From: JAUJOE01 sp038252945
GTDB lineage: Bacteria > Actinomycetota > Actinomycetes > Propionibacteriales > Nocardioidaceae
Direction: 5' to 3'
Assembly: GCA_038252945.1 (NCBI GenBank)
Contig: JBBSHN010000009.1
Location: 1-41,725 of the forward strand
DNA: 41,725 nt
A model generated the notes under the pieces. That model worked only from the letters and a program-made list of their open reading frames with translations, was not told the origin of the DNA and made no database searches. This document shows positions 16,690-26,500 of the stretch, piece by piece (the stretch's first letter is position 1; each line of letters opens with the position of its first letter). The position numbers were made by a program, and so were the translations under genes.

Positions 16690-18830
16690 CCCCCATGCCT
16701 TCCGGTACGTCGAGTCGGTGGCGCAATCTGGCCGTTCGGCTCGAAGACGGGCAGGCGATCAGGAGGCTGAGCATTTGGTTGGGCAGCGTCCTTGACGTTC
16801 ACGTTCATCCCGTGGATGCCGTACAGCGTCTCCCAGATCTTGCGGACCGCTTCTCCTGACGTGCCGGATCCGGTGCCGCCCTGGGCGATCTGCATGACGA
16901 CGACGTACTGCTTGTCGTAGCTCGCTACCCACGACGTGGTCTGCTTGCCGTAGACCTCAGCGGTTCCCGTCTTGGACCGCAGCTTCACCTGGTCGAGCGG
17001 AAAGCCACCCATCTTCCACGCCATGGTGCCGACCTTCGCCGTACCGAGCAGGGCCTGGTCGATGTAGTGCAGGATGCGGTGCGGAATCGGCACGTGTCCG
17101 GCCACCTTGCGGGGTATGCGCTTCACGACGTGACCGTTGGCGTCGACGATGGCCTTGGCCACCCGCGGCTCCCACAGAGTGCCGCCGTTGGAGATGGCGC
17201 CGTACGCGGTCGCCAGCTGCAGTGGGGTGACGACCGTGTCGCCCTGACCGATGGCGAAGTTGACTGCGTCACCGGCTTGGTAGCTCCAACCGTCGGCGCA
17301 GAACTCGCGGGCGAAGACGTGCAGGTAGTCGTTGCCCGGCTGCTTGCCGATTCGGCAGTAGTAGTCCTTGTTGGCCTTCCAGTAAGCGAGCTTCCACTTG
17401 CGGTCGGCGATCCGCCCCTGCACCTCCCCCGGCAGGTCAATGCCGGTCCTCGAGCCGAAGCCGAAGCGTTTGGCGTTCTCGACCAGCGGGTCGCGGATGT
17501 TCACGTTGTGCGGATTGCCACCCTCTTTCAGCCACATCGCATAGCCGACCCGGTAGAAGAACGTGTCGCAGGAGTACTCCAGCGCCTGCGCAAACGTCAG
17601 CGGGCCGAGTGACGCGGACTCATAGTTGTGGAACACCCGGCCACCGACGGTCAACGACGACGAGCAGTCGAGCATGTCCTTGGTGGAGTAGCCGTGCGTG
17701 AGCGCCCCAGCCGTGGTGAACGGCTTGAAGGTCGACCCCGGCGCGAACTGGCCTTGCATCGCCCGGTTGAGCAGCGGCGTGTTCGATGACGGGCTGTACA
17801 GCTTGCTGAGGTCGCGTTGGCTGATGCCACCCACCCAGACGTCCGGCTTGTACGTCGGATAGCTGGCCATCGCAATGACCCGGCCGTTCTTGGGGTCGAG
17901 GACGACGACCGAGCCGGAGTCTGCGACGTAGTTGCGGCCGGTGACGGGATCGACTGTGCGGCGAGCGCGCATGATCGACACCTTCAGCTGATGCTCCGCC
18001 ACGGCCTGGACCTTGGCGTCGATGCTGGTCACCAACGTCTCACCGGGCTTGGGCCGCATGTCGGCGCCGGCGCCGATGACCCGCCCCATCGAGTCGACTT
18101 TGACCCTTCGCACCCCGGAGACACCGCGCAGGTACTTGTCGTATTTCGACTCCAGCCCCGACCGGCCGACCACCGACAGCGGACTCAGTGAGTGGTCTCC
18201 GCGGACCTGAGCAGCCTTCAACTCTTGGGACGTGATCGGTGAGATGTAGCCCAGCATGTGCGCGGCGTTGACACCGTACGGCGACGGGTAGGCGCGGACC
18301 TTGCGCGCCTCCGCCGTGATGCCGGGGAACTCCTCCGAGCGCTCGAGAATGGATGCGGCGAGCAGCTGGCTGATGTCTTCTGCGACTGGCACCGGCTCGT
18401 AGGGCGACCCGTTCCAGCACACCGGAGGCGCGGCGGCCCCCGGCTCGCCGCACGTCTTGGTGCGTCGCTCAACCTGCCGCAGCGGCCGGTTGAGCGTGTT
18501 GGCCAGCCGGGCGAGCACCGTGTGTCGCTTGTGCGGGCTGAACTTGTCGAGAACGGCACGGTCAACGGTCACCACCCAGGAGGTTCGGTTGGCCACCAAC
18601 GGGCGACCCATGTCGTCGACGATCAGACCACGAGGCGCCGACACTTCCACCGTGCGCACCGCGTTGCTCTTGGCCGCGGCCTGATACGTGTCACCTCCGA
18701 CGACCTGCAGGTACCAGAGCCGGGCAAGCAGCGTCGCGAACAGCGACACAACCAGCACCTGCACCACCACCAGGCGCACCTGCGAGCGGGCCGTCAGCAC
18801 GGCGGGATCACCAGCGTTCGATCGGCTCAA
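16686..18830 (-). CDS. mrdA: Penicillin-binding protein 2 (elongation transpeptidase)
   Basis: The 714-residue class B penicillin-binding protein has one N-terminal membrane anchor (about 17-41), a dimerisation/pedestal domain (PRGLIVDDMGRPL at 67) and a transpeptidase domain. Catalytic motifs are S366-T-F-K, S420-C-D (a variant of SxN, with Asp for Asn) and K620-T-G. It crosslinks peptidoglycan as the partner of RodA. The longest frame begins with a TTG at 18830 overlapping mreD by 23 bases. The GTG at 18800, seven bases after the mreD stop, is an equally good start; neither has a ribosome site. The Pro-rich tail after about 680 is variable. Confidence 0.93.
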   Translation of the reverse strand: MSRSNAGDPAVLTARSQVRLVVVQVLVVSLFATLLARLWYLQVVGGDTYQAAAKSNAVRTVEVSAPRGLIVDDMGRPLVANRTSWVVTVDRAVLDKFSPHKRHTVLARLANTLNRPLRQVERRTKTCGEPGAAAPPVCWNGSPYEPVPVAEDISQLLAASILERSEEFPGITAEARKVRAYPSPYGVNAAHMLGYISPITSQELKAAQVRGDHSLSPLSVVGRSGLESKYDKYLRGVSGVRRVKVDSMGRVIGAGADMRPKPGETLVTSIDAKVQAVAEHQLKVSIMRARRTVDPVTGRNYVADSGSVVVLDPKNGRVIAMASYPTYKPDVWVGGISQRDLSKLYSPSSNTPLLNRAMQGQFAPGSTFKPFTTAGALTHGYSTKDMLDCSSSLTVGGRVFHNYESASLGPLTFAQALEYSCDTFFYRVGYAMWLKEGGNPHNVNIRDPLVENAKRFGFGSRTGIDLPGEVQGRIADRKWKLAYWKANKDYYCRIGKQPGNDYLHVFAREFCADGWSYQAGDAVNFAIGQGDTVVTPLQLATAYGAISNGGTLWEPRVAKAIVDANGHVVKRIPRKVAGHVPIPHRILHYIDQALLGTAKVGTMAWKMGGFPLDQVKLRSKTGTAEVYGKQTTSWVASYDKQYVVVMQIAQGGTGSGTSGEAVRKIWETLYGIHGMNVNVKDAAQPNAQPPDRLPVFEPNGQIAPPTRRTGRHGG

Positions 18831-19320
18831 GGCGGCGGAAGAGCAGCACGACGAGGGGTACGACGAGCGGCGTGATCACGACGTCGTACACCACGGTCAG
18901 GGGCACGACCCGGAAGGCGGCCCCCACTGTGACGCCAGGGTCGCCCAGCACCAATCCAGTGAGGGCATACACCGAAGTGCCGATGAACGCGCCTGCCGCG
19001 ACCATAACGAACGTGTTGACGATGGAGATGTCGCCTTCCGGCCGAGCCAGACCGATGAGGTAACCGACGATGACGAAGGCGAGTGCCCATCGTCCTGCGG
19101 TGGCGTCAGCCGGTGGGGCAAGGTCGAGCACCAGGCCGGCGGCGAATCCGACCAGGGCGGCGTAGTCAGGCCCGCGCACCAGCGCGGCTGCCACGACCAC
19201 GAGCAGTACGAGGTCCGGAACTACTCCCCCGATCGACAGGCTCGAGAAGATACTCACCTGCAACGTCACGGTCACCACGACGAGCACCGCTACCGCCAAT
19301 GCGCGGAGCGCGGTGATCAC
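18808..19320 (-). CDS. mreD: Rod shape-determining protein MreD
   Basis: This 170-residue membrane protein has about five hydrophobic segments and the family motif GGVVPDLVLLVVVAAALVRG near 31-50, then GFAAGLVLDLAPP. It is part of the elongasome with MreC, MreB, RodA and PBP2. The GTG at 19320 overlaps the mreC stop by four bases (GTGA). Low sequence conservation is normal for MreD; the call rests on topology, length and position. Confidence 0.9.
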   Translation of the reverse strand: MITALRALAVAVLVVVTVTLQVSIFSSLSIGGVVPDLVLLVVVAAALVRGPDYAALVGFAAGLVLDLAPPADATAGRWALAFVIVGYLIGLARPEGDISIVNTFVMVAAGAFIGTSVYALTGLVLGDPGVTVGAAFRVVPLTVVYDVVITPLVVPLVVLLFRRLEPIERW

Positions 19321-20300
19321 CGGCCGCTTCCCTTCGGCTTGGCTCCGCTGACCGTCGGTGGGGCCGCGCCTCCCGTCGGTCGAGCCGACCTGGCGGTAGG
19401 TCGAGCTTGTCGAGACCCGGACATCGCGTTATTGGCAGTGGAACTCGGCTTGTGGCTCGTCGAGCTGGTGACAATGCCGACGACGTCCAGGGAGGAGAAG
19501 TCGGCGTACGGGCGCACCTCAGCCGTCTGAGTGAGCTCGGCCGGCGAGGAGTGCACACTGACGACCGACCCGACGGGAATGCCGGGCAGGTAGGGCGCTC
19601 CTCCGTGCGAGCCCCACGTGACGACCACGTCGCCAGGGCGAGGCGAGACTGTGTGGTCGACGAGGCTCAGCTTGAGCCCGCCGCTGCCGCTGAGGTCGCC
19701 CTCGCCGCTGAGTAAGCCCAGCTCCATCGAACGGGTCAGCCGTCCGCCGACCACTGACTTTCCGTCGACGATCAGCAAAACGGTGGCCGTCTTGGCAGTG
19801 GCGCTGACGATGCGGCCGACCAGGCCGTCAGCGTTGACGACGGTCTGATTGGGCCGCACGCCATCGTTGGTGCCGGCGTCAACGGTGACGGCTCGAGTGA
19901 ACGCCTGAGCCGGACCGATGGCCACAACCTGGGCCCGAGCGATCGAGTAACCGGTGCGGCTGGCGAAGACGCCGATCCGTTGCAGTTCGGCGGATCGGTG
20001 GCGATTCGCCCGGCCGGCCCGCAGCCGCTGCTTGAGGGCCGCATTGGTGGCCTCCAGCTGAGCCTCGTGCCGACGCAAGTCGCGGACGTCACCGAAGTAC
20101 CGCGGAATGGCTTCGATCGGGCGAGCAAGCGACGCGGCCGCAGTTTCGACCGGGCCGAGCACCGCGCTGGTGGCCGTACGAAGTGGGTCGACGGGTGAAC
20201 CAGCGGTGTCGCGGCGGGCGTCAAGAGTGATGATCGTCAGGCTGGCAAGCACCAGAAAGCCCAGCAGGACGCGGGACACCCGCGGATCGGTCGGCTGCAT
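19317..20300 (-). CDS. mreC: Rod shape-determining protein MreC
   Basis: The 327-residue protein starts at the ATG at 20300, which shares one base with the mreB stop (TGATG); the open frame runs further upstream inside mreB. It has one N-terminal membrane segment (about 10-26), a coiled-coil-like helix (LRRHEAQLEATNAALKQRL, about 78-96) and a periplasmic beta-domain with GLVGRI and VTWGSHGGAPYLPGIPVG. The last 45 residues are a low-complexity Ser/Pro/Arg tail. The DNA of that tail contains the palindrome-like word GGTCGAGCTTGTCGAGACC, as if a repeat had extended the gene. It links MreB to the cell-wall enzymes. Confidence 0.93.
   Translation of the reverse strand: MQPTDPRVSRVLLGFLVLASLTIITLDARRDTAGSPVDPLRTATSAVLGPVETAAASLARPIEAIPRYFGDVRDLRRHEAQLEATNAALKQRLRAGRANRHRSAELQRIGVFASRTGYSIARAQVVAIGPAQAFTRAVTVDAGTNDGVRPNQTVVNADGLVGRIVSATAKTATVLLIVDGKSVVGGRLTRSMELGLLSGEGDLSGSGGLKLSLVDHTVSPRPGDVVVTWGSHGGAPYLPGIPVGSVVSVHSSPAELTQTAEVRPYADFSSLDVVGIVTSSTSHKPSSTANNAMSGSRQARPTARSARPTGGAAPPTVSGAKPKGSGR
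19399..19417. repeat. GGTCGAGCTTGTCGAGACC repeat, copy A
   Basis: An imperfect palindrome of a type common between genes in GC-rich actinobacteria. This copy lies inside the mreC C-terminal tail. Degenerate copies are at 26474 and 29212. Confidence 0.4.
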
Positions 20301-21325
20301 CAGCGCCGAGGTTCTGAGACGAGGACCTGCTGCAGCGCCTCGAACTCCTCGACGCACTTGCCGGCGCCGAACGCCACTGAGTGCAGCGGCGACTCGGCGA
20401 CATGCACCGGCATACCGGTCTCATGTCGCAGCCGCTCGTCAAGACCTCGCAGCAGTGCACCTCCGCCGGTGAGGACGACGCCTCGGTCCATGATGTCGCC
20501 GGCTAGCTCAGGCGGTGTCTTGTCGAGCGTCGTGCGAACTGAGTCGATGATCGAGTGCAGCGGCTCTTCGAGGGCCTGGCGAACCTCCGCCGACGACACG
20601 ACGACGTTGCGCGGCAGGCCGCTCACCATGTCGCGGCCGCGGATCTCGGCCTCAGGCTCATCAGGCAGCGGAAAGGCCGACCCGAGCGCCATCTTGACCT
20701 CTTCGGCGGTGCGCTCCCCGAGCATCAGGGAGTACTCCTTCTTCATCCACGTGATGATCGCCACGTCGAGGTCGTCCCCGGCCGTGCGGATGGACTGGCT
20801 GGTCACGATGCCGCCGAGGCTGATGACGGCGACCTCCGTGGTACCGCCCCCGATGTCGACGACCATGTTTCCGGTGGCCTCATGCACCGGGAGTGCGGCG
20901 CCGATAGCCGCCGCCATGGGCTCCTCGATGATGTAGACCCGGCGCGCGCCGGCCTGGTATCCGGCTTCCTTCACTGCTCGCTGCTCGACTGCAGTGATGC
21001 CAGAGGGAACACAGATCACGAGCCGAGGCTTGGCGAAGTACTGCCGGCGATGCACGCGGCGGATGAAGAACCGCAACATCTGCTCGGTGGCTTCGAAGTC
21101 GGCGATCACCCCGTCCTTCAAGGGGCGGATGGCAGTGATGTTGTCCGGCGTACGGCCGATCATGCGCTTGGCTTCGGTGCCGACGGCCAGGATCTCCCGG
21201 GTCTGCGCGTTCATTGCGACAACCGACGGCTCGTTGAGCATGACGCCGCGACCGCGCACGTAGACCAGCGTGTTCGCCGTGCCAAGGTCGACCGCCATGT
21301 CACGGCCGATGAAGCTGCCCGCCAT
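20300..21325 (-). CDS. mreB: Rod shape-determining protein MreB
   Basis: The 341-residue actin homologue has the phosphate-1 motif DLGTANT (14-20), phosphate-2 DIGGGTTEVAVISLGG, the connect motifs, and VLTGGGALLRGLD near the C-terminus for adenosine binding. It forms membrane-bound filaments that guide lateral wall synthesis. The ATG at 21325 has AAAGGGA about 12 bases upstream. It is the first gene of mreB-mreC-mreD-mrdA-rodA, all joined by overlaps, so the promoter is probably in the 225-base gap to ndk. Confidence 0.97.
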   Translation of the reverse strand: MAGSFIGRDMAVDLGTANTLVYVRGRGVMLNEPSVVAMNAQTREILAVGTEAKRMIGRTPDNITAIRPLKDGVIADFEATEQMLRFFIRRVHRRQYFAKPRLVICVPSGITAVEQRAVKEAGYQAGARRVYIIEEPMAAAIGAALPVHEATGNMVVDIGGGTTEVAVISLGGIVTSQSIRTAGDDLDVAIITWMKKEYSLMLGERTAEEVKMALGSAFPLPDEPEAEIRGRDMVSGLPRNVVVSSAEVRQALEEPLHSIIDSVRTTLDKTPPELAGDIMDRGVVLTGGGALLRGLDERLRHETGMPVHVAESPLHSVAFGAGKCVEEFEALQQVLVSEPRR

Positions 21326-21512
21326 TGGATTGCCCAGTCCCTTTCGCGCCCGCCGACTGGCGCGAAATCAGACTAAGTTGGCGAGTTGCTCAGACCCCGG
21401 CGACACTTCGGCGTGCCGGCCCCGGTTTTGGCTGAGACCAGCCTGGCGGCTCGATCCCGGCCCGGACTTCGGTCGGGACTTCGGTCGCCCACAAGCCACT
21501 GCTCGGTCCGGA

Positions 21513-21534
21513 GCCGGCCGGAGACCTGGCCGGC
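21513..21534 (-). terminator. GC-rich hairpin after ndk
   Basis: GCCGGCC at 21513-21519 and GGCCGGC at 21528-21534 pair around an 8-base loop, 17 bases beyond the ndk stop. There is no T-run, and each arm is itself nearly palindromic, so this is only a candidate terminator. The rest of the 225-base ndk-mreB gap shows short repeats of GGACTTCGGTCG at about 21466-21488 and nothing else. Confidence 0.35.
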
Positions 21535-21550
21535 CGAAGACCGACCCGGG

Positions 21551-21964
21551 CTAGTCCGCCAGGTCGGGATACCAGAGGCCAATCTCGCGTTGAGCAGAGG
21601 CCGCCGAGTCGGAGCCGTGCACGAGGTTTTCGCGGTTGGAGAGGCTCAAGTCGCCACGGATGGTGCCCGGCGCGGCGGTCTTTCCATCAGTCGCGCCGTT
21701 CAGTGTGCGGACGACTTCAACCGCCCCGTCACCTTCGAGCACGGCTGCGATGAGAGGACCGCTAGTGATGAAGTCGCGCAGCACCGGATAGAAGTCGCGG
21801 TCGACATGTTCGGCGTAGTGCTGATCCGCGAGGTCGCTTGAGATGGTGCGCTGCTCCAAGGCCAAGAAGCGCAATCCCTTCGCATCGAAGCGCGAGAGCA
21901 CCTGGCCGACCAGCCCACGGCGTACGGCATCGGGCTTGATCAAAACCAGCGTGCGTTCGATCAC
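21551..21964 (-). CDS. ndk: Nucleoside diphosphate kinase
   Basis: A 137-residue enzyme that exchanges terminal phosphates among nucleoside triphosphates through a phosphohistidine. ERTLVLIKPDAVRRGLVG is at the N-terminus, and the active-site motif NLVHGSDS puts the catalytic His at 116. The GTG at 21964 overlaps the stop of the DUF4233 gene by four bases (GTGA). Confidence 0.97.
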   Translation of the reverse strand: MIERTLVLIKPDAVRRGLVGQVLSRFDAKGLRFLALEQRTISSDLADQHYAEHVDRDFYPVLRDFITSGPLIAAVLEGDGAVEVVRTLNGATDGKTAAPGTIRGDLSLSNRENLVHGSDSAASAQREIGLWYPDLAD

Positions 21965-22302
21965 CCGGGGAGCCTAGCGGCCTGCTGCTGCTCGATCTTC
22001 CTGCCGAGGACGTATGCCGCCGTCCAGAGCGCCCCGAAGATGAGGCCGAGAGCAAACATCACGGGCACGAGAAAGCCCACGCCGATGGCGGCGACCTGCA
22101 GCCCGAAGCCGGCGACGTATGCCGCCTCGAACCTGAGCAACGCTGCTGTCAGTAGCGCCGCGGCGGCTAAGCCGAGCCCAATCGCGAGGCCGACGCCTCT
22201 CGATACCGACTCGACCATGATCAGAACCGGCGTCATGAGCCCCAGCACAACGCACTCGAATCCGAGCACGGCGGCGCACATGGTTCTCCGGGGCGACCGC
22301 AT
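21961..22302 (-). CDS. DUF4233 domain membrane protein
   Basis: The 113-residue protein starts at the ATG at 22302 (MRSPRRTMCAAVLGFECVVLGLMTPVL), with a GGGGCGGGA stretch upstream. The frame continues to 22368, but that part overlaps folC. It has four hydrophobic segments. DUF4233 proteins are found between folC and ndk across actinobacteria and have no known function. Its stop overlaps the ndk start, and it lies 31 bases after folC. Confidence 0.8.
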   Translation of the reverse strand: MRSPRRTMCAAVLGFECVVLGLMTPVLIMVESVSRGVGLAIGLGLAAAALLTAALLRFEAAYVAGFGLQVAAIGVGFLVPVMFALGLIFGALWTAAYVLGRKIEQQQAARLPG

Positions 22303-22333
22303 CAACGTCCCGCCCCACGAGGCAAGGAGCGCA

Positions 22334-23728
22334 TCAGCGGCTGCCACCAAGAAGGCCGCGAGCCTCACCCGCGGTGATCACCGAGCCAGTGATTAGCACC
22401 CCGCCGCCGCCGCCCAGGCCAAAGGAGTCAGGGTCCGCAGTCTCGGCCAGCGTGACCGCCCGGTCGATAGCGTCGTCGAGCCGCGGCACGACCTCAACGC
22501 GATCCGCCCCGAACACCCTCTCCGCCACAGCGCCCAGTTGGGCCGCGGGCAGAGCACGTGCCGTCGAGTTCTGGCTGCACACCACCGTCGCGAGCACCGA
22601 CTCGAAGGCGGCCAACAGTCCCTCGACGTCCTTGTCGGCCATCACGCCCAGCACCCCAATGAGCGGCGACAGCGCGAACGCTTCCTCCACAGCCTCAGCA
22701 GCTGCAGCGGCTCCGTGCGGATTGTGCGCGGCATCCAGCAGCACCGTCGGCGACCGGCGCACGACTTCTAGCCGGGCCGGTGAGGTGACGGACGAGAACG
22801 CCAACTGCACCAGCTGCGGATCGAGCCCGTCGGCCAGACCCCTGCCTCCCGCGAATGCCTCGACCGCGGCGAGTGCACAGGCGGCGTTGTGTGCCTGGTA
22901 CGGGCCGTGCAGCGGCACGAAAATCTCGTCGTACGTCGCCCCGAGGCCGCGCATGGTCACGAGTTGGCCGCCGAGCCCGGGCGCCCGCGCCATAACCCCG
23001 AACTCGAGCCCCTCGCGCGCCACCGTCGCGCCGACTTCGGCCGCACGACCGAGCAGCACCTCGGCGGCTTCCAACGGCTGCTGAGCAAGTACGGCGAAGC
23101 TGCCGGGCTTGATGATCCCCGCCTTCTCCACCGCGATGTCACCTGGGGTGTCACCGAGGTAGCGCTCGTGGTCGACGCCGATGGGTGTCACGACGGCCAC
23201 CGAGGCGTCGGCGACATTGGTCGCGTCCCACGACCCGCCCATTCCGACCTCGACCACGGCGGCGTCGACCGGTGCGTCAGCGAAGGCTGCGTACCCCATC
23301 GCGGTCAGGAACTCGAAGAAGCTGACCGGATGCTCCGACTGTCCGTCGACGAGGACGGCGTACGGCGCCACCTCGTCGTACACCTCGACAAAGCGTTCCG
23401 GACTCAGTTCCTCGCCATCGACGCTGACTCGCTCGGTTATGCGCTCCAAGTGCGGGCTTGTGAACCGGCCCGTGCGCAGGTCGAGAGTCCGCAGCAGCGC
23501 GTCGACCATCCGCGCTGTCGAGGTCTTGCCGTTGGTGCCGGTCAGATGAACGACTGGGTAGGCCCGCTGCGGCTGCCCCATGAGGTCGCACAGGGCAGCG
23601 ATGCGATCAAGCGACGGTTCGAGACGGTGCTCGGGCCAGCGGGCGAGGAGTTCGCGCTCCACCTGCCGGTAGCGGTCGCCTGCGTTGAGGGCTGCGCCAC
23701 CGGTTCGAACGCCCGCCTGCTCAGCCAT
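22334..23728 (-). CDS. folC: Folylpolyglutamate synthase / dihydrofolate synthase
   Basis: A 464-residue Mur-ligase-family enzyme that adds glutamate to folates, and in many bacteria also makes dihydrofolate from dihydropteroate. The ATP-binding loop is HLTGTNGKTSTA (about 61-72); further motifs are FTSPHLERITERV, VEVGMGGSWDATN (family: GLGGRLDATN, here with Met and Ser-Trp) and LLDAAHNPHG. The start is the ATG at 23728 (MAEQAGVRTGG); an upstream extension is open but not conserved. It is divergent from valS across 137 bases that probably hold both promoters. Confidence 0.93.
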   Translation of the reverse strand: MAEQAGVRTGGAALNAGDRYRQVERELLARWPEHRLEPSLDRIAALCDLMGQPQRAYPVVHLTGTNGKTSTARMVDALLRTLDLRTGRFTSPHLERITERVSVDGEELSPERFVEVYDEVAPYAVLVDGQSEHPVSFFEFLTAMGYAAFADAPVDAAVVEVGMGGSWDATNVADASVAVVTPIGVDHERYLGDTPGDIAVEKAGIIKPGSFAVLAQQPLEAAEVLLGRAAEVGATVAREGLEFGVMARAPGLGGQLVTMRGLGATYDEIFVPLHGPYQAHNAACALAAVEAFAGGRGLADGLDPQLVQLAFSSVTSPARLEVVRRSPTVLLDAAHNPHGAAAAAEAVEEAFALSPLIGVLGVMADKDVEGLLAAFESVLATVVCSQNSTARALPAAQLGAVAERVFGADRVEVVPRLDDAIDRAVTLAETADPDSFGLGGGGGVLITGSVITAGEARGLLGGSR

Positions 23729-23865
23729 CGGTCGCAGTCTAGAGCCGGGCGTCTGCCGTTCCCCGCGCGTGAGCCGCTGTCTTGGCGGCAAGCACGGACC
23801 TGCATGCCCAGGGCGAGCGATTTCCGGTCGTGCAGCCCAGCGGCGTGACCGTAGGCTTGGCGGCT

Positions 23866-26466
23866 ATGACCGAGACCCTTCCGCGCCCAGCCTCTGGTAC
23901 GTCGACCGCAAACCCTGGCGCGGTCGTCGTACCGGAGCGTCCGGCGCTGGAGGGCCTGGAGGAGAAGTGGAGCACGCGGTGGGAGGACGAGGGCACCTAC
24001 CACTTCGATCGCACCAAGACACGCGAGCAGGTCTACGCGATCGACACCCCGCCGCCGACGGTGTCGGGCTCGCTGCACGTCGGGCACGTGTTCTCCTACA
24101 CGCACACCGACGCCATCGCGCGCTTCCAGCGGATGCGCGGCAAAGAGGTCTTCTACTCCATGGGGTGGGACGACAACGGGTTGCCGACGGAGCGGCGGGT
24201 GCAGAACTACTTCGGGGTCAGATGCGACCCGTCGATCCCCTACGACCGCGATTTCACAACTCCCGACAAGCCCGACCCGAAGCGGCCCGCGGCCGTGTCG
24301 CGCGGCAACTTCATCGAGCTCTGCGACCGGCTCACCCAGGAGGACGAGAAGGTCTACGAGAGCCTTTGGCGCACTCTCGGCCTCTCGGTCGACTGGTCGC
24401 GGCTTTACACGACAATCAGCGACACGTCGCGTGCGGTGGCGCAGCGCGGCTTCCTCCGGAATCTCGCCCGCGGCGAGGCCTACCAGACCGAGGCGCCCAC
24501 CGTCTGGGACGTGACCTTTCACACGGCGGTCGCACAGGCGGAGATCGAAGCGCGGGAATACCCCGGCCACTTTCACCGCATCGCGTTCCACGGACCAGAT
24601 GCTCCGGTGTACGTCGAAACGACCCGGCCGGAGCTCATCAGCGCTTGCGTCGCTCTCATCGCACATCCCGACGACGATCGCTACCAGCCGTTGTTCGGTA
24701 CGGCGGTCCGCTCCCCTCTGTTCGATGTCGACGTCCCGGTGCTTGCCCATCCCGCGGCGGAGCGGGACAAGGGCACGGGCATCGCGATGTGCTGCACGTT
24801 CGGCGACCTCGTCGACGTCTCATGGTGGCGCGAGCTGCAGCTTCCGGTGCGCGTCATCATCGGGCGGGACGGCCGAATCCTGCGCGAAACGCCCAACTGG
24901 CTGACCACGCACGCCGGGCGGTCGGCGTACGAGCAACTGGCCGGCAAGACGACACACAGTGCGCGTGAGGCGAGCGTCGTCCTGCTAGCGGAGTCCGGCG
25001 AGCTTGACGGAGAGCCCAAGCCCACCTCGCGCATGGCCAACTTCTACGAGAACGGCGACCGGCCACTGGAAATCGTCGCCAGCCGCCAGTGGTACATCCG
25101 CAACGGGGGACGAGACGAGGACCTTCGCCAAGCGCTGCTCGAGCGTGGCAGGGAGATCGTCTGGGTGCCGCCGTTCATGGAGCACCGCTACGCCAACTGG
25201 GTGTCGGGGCTGAACAGCGACTGGCTGATCTCACGTCAGCGGTTCTTCGGTGTTCCGATTCCCGTGTGGTATCCACTCGACAGAGCCGGCGAGCCGAGGC
25301 ACAACTCACCGCTGGTGCCGTCGGAGGACGAGCTGCCCGTCGACCCCGCGGTGGAGGTACCTAGTGGGTACGACGAGGCGCAGCGCGATGTTTCCGGCGG
25401 CTTCACCGCTGACCCGGACATCATGGACACCTGGGCGACGTCGTCGTTGACGCCGCACATCGCCGGGGGGTGGGAGTCCGACCCCGACTTGTTCGACCGC
25501 GTGTTCCCGATGGACCTCAACACGCATGCGCACGAGATCATCCGCACCTGGCTGTTCTCCCGGGTGGTCCGGGCGCACCTGGAAAACAACACGCTGCCGT
25601 GGAGCCACTGCCTCATCTCCGGCTTCGTCGTCGACCCGGACCGCAAGAAGATGAGCAAGTCCAAGGGCAATGCGGTGGTGCCGAGCGACGTACTGGCTCG
25701 CTATGGCTCCGACGCCGTCCGTTGGCGGGCGGCGATGTCGCGGCCCGGCATGGACTCCCCCTTCGACGAGGGCCAGATGAAGGTCGGGCGCAGGCTGGCG
25801 ATGAAGATGCTCAACGCGTCGAAGTTCGTTCTGGGTCTCGGAGCCACGGAATGTGACCCCGGAGCGATTGACGATCCGCTGGACCGCGCTCTCATCCAGC
25901 AGCTGCGCGAAACCGTGCGAATCGCGACCGACGCCTTCGTGGCGTACGACTACACCACTGCGCTGGAGATGACGGAGCGATCCTTCTGGACGTTCTGCGA
26001 CGACTACCTCGAGCTCGTCAAGGAGCGGGCATACGGCGCTCGCGGAACCCGCGCGGCCGCGTCGGCTCACGCCACCCTGGCAACGGCTTTGTCGGTGCAG
26101 CTGCGGATGCTGGCGCCGATTCTCCCGTATGTGACCGAGGAGGTGTGGTCGTGGTGGCAGGACGGCTCCATCCACCGCGCGCCCTGGCCAACGCCGGAGG
26201 CCGACCTCGCTGTGGCCGACGGTGACCCCGCCTTGCTCGATGCGGTCGGGGCCGCTCTCGCGGGCATCCGGGGCACCAAGTCGGCGGCCAAGGCGTCCAT
26301 GCGCACCGAGGTGTCCTCGGTGACGGTCAGCGGTCCCGCGGCCTCGCTCTCATCGATAGAACATGCGCTCGGCGACCTCAAGGCCGCCGGCCGTGTCACG
26401 GGTGAAGTCGTGTTCCAACCTTCGCAAGCTCCCGACATCACAGTCGACGCCCAGCTCGCTCTCTGA
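23866..26466 (+). CDS. valS: Valine--tRNA ligase
   Basis: The 866-residue class I synthetase starts at the ATG at 23866 (MTETLPRPASG); the frame is open to 23782 but not conserved there. The HIGH-like motif is HVGH at 71-74 and the KMSKS loop at 595-599. An editing domain lies between (ETTRPELISACVALIAHPDD). The segment MGWDDNGLPTERRVQNYFGV marks the actinobacterial/archaeal-like ValS type rather than the E. coli type. It seems to lack the long C-terminal coiled coil of the E. coli enzyme. Alone on the plus strand after the folC divergence. Confidence 0.95.
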   Translation: MTETLPRPASGTSTANPGAVVVPERPALEGLEEKWSTRWEDEGTYHFDRTKTREQVYAIDTPPPTVSGSLHVGHVFSYTHTDAIARFQRMRGKEVFYSMGWDDNGLPTERRVQNYFGVRCDPSIPYDRDFTTPDKPDPKRPAAVSRGNFIELCDRLTQEDEKVYESLWRTLGLSVDWSRLYTTISDTSRAVAQRGFLRNLARGEAYQTEAPTVWDVTFHTAVAQAEIEAREYPGHFHRIAFHGPDAPVYVETTRPELISACVALIAHPDDDRYQPLFGTAVRSPLFDVDVPVLAHPAAERDKGTGIAMCCTFGDLVDVSWWRELQLPVRVIIGRDGRILRETPNWLTTHAGRSAYEQLAGKTTHSAREASVVLLAESGELDGEPKPTSRMANFYENGDRPLEIVASRQWYIRNGGRDEDLRQALLERGREIVWVPPFMEHRYANWVSGLNSDWLISRQRFFGVPIPVWYPLDRAGEPRHNSPLVPSEDELPVDPAVEVPSGYDEAQRDVSGGFTADPDIMDTWATSSLTPHIAGGWESDPDLFDRVFPMDLNTHAHEIIRTWLFSRVVRAHLENNTLPWSHCLISGFVVDPDRKKMSKSKGNAVVPSDVLARYGSDAVRWRAAMSRPGMDSPFDEGQMKVGRRLAMKMLNASKFVLGLGATECDPGAIDDPLDRALIQQLRETVRIATDAFVAYDYTTALEMTERSFWTFCDDYLELVKERAYGARGTRAAASAHATLATALSVQLRMLAPILPYVTEEVWSWWQDGSIHRAPWPTPEADLAVADGDPALLDAVGAALAGIRGTKSAAKASMRTEVSSVTVSGPAASLSSIEHALGDLKAAGRVTGEVVFQPSQAPDITVDAQLAL

Positions 26467-26473
26467 CGCCGCT

Positions 26474-26492
26474 GATCGAGCCTGTTGAGAAC
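26474..26492. repeat. Degenerate palindrome-like repeat, copy B
   Basis: GATCGAGCCTGTTGAGAAC matches copy A in mreC at 14 or 15 of 19 positions. It follows the valS stop by seven bases and lies on the left side of the polyketide cassette. It may be a weak terminator or a repeat remnant. Confidence 0.3.
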
Positions 26493-26500
26493 GCCAGCTC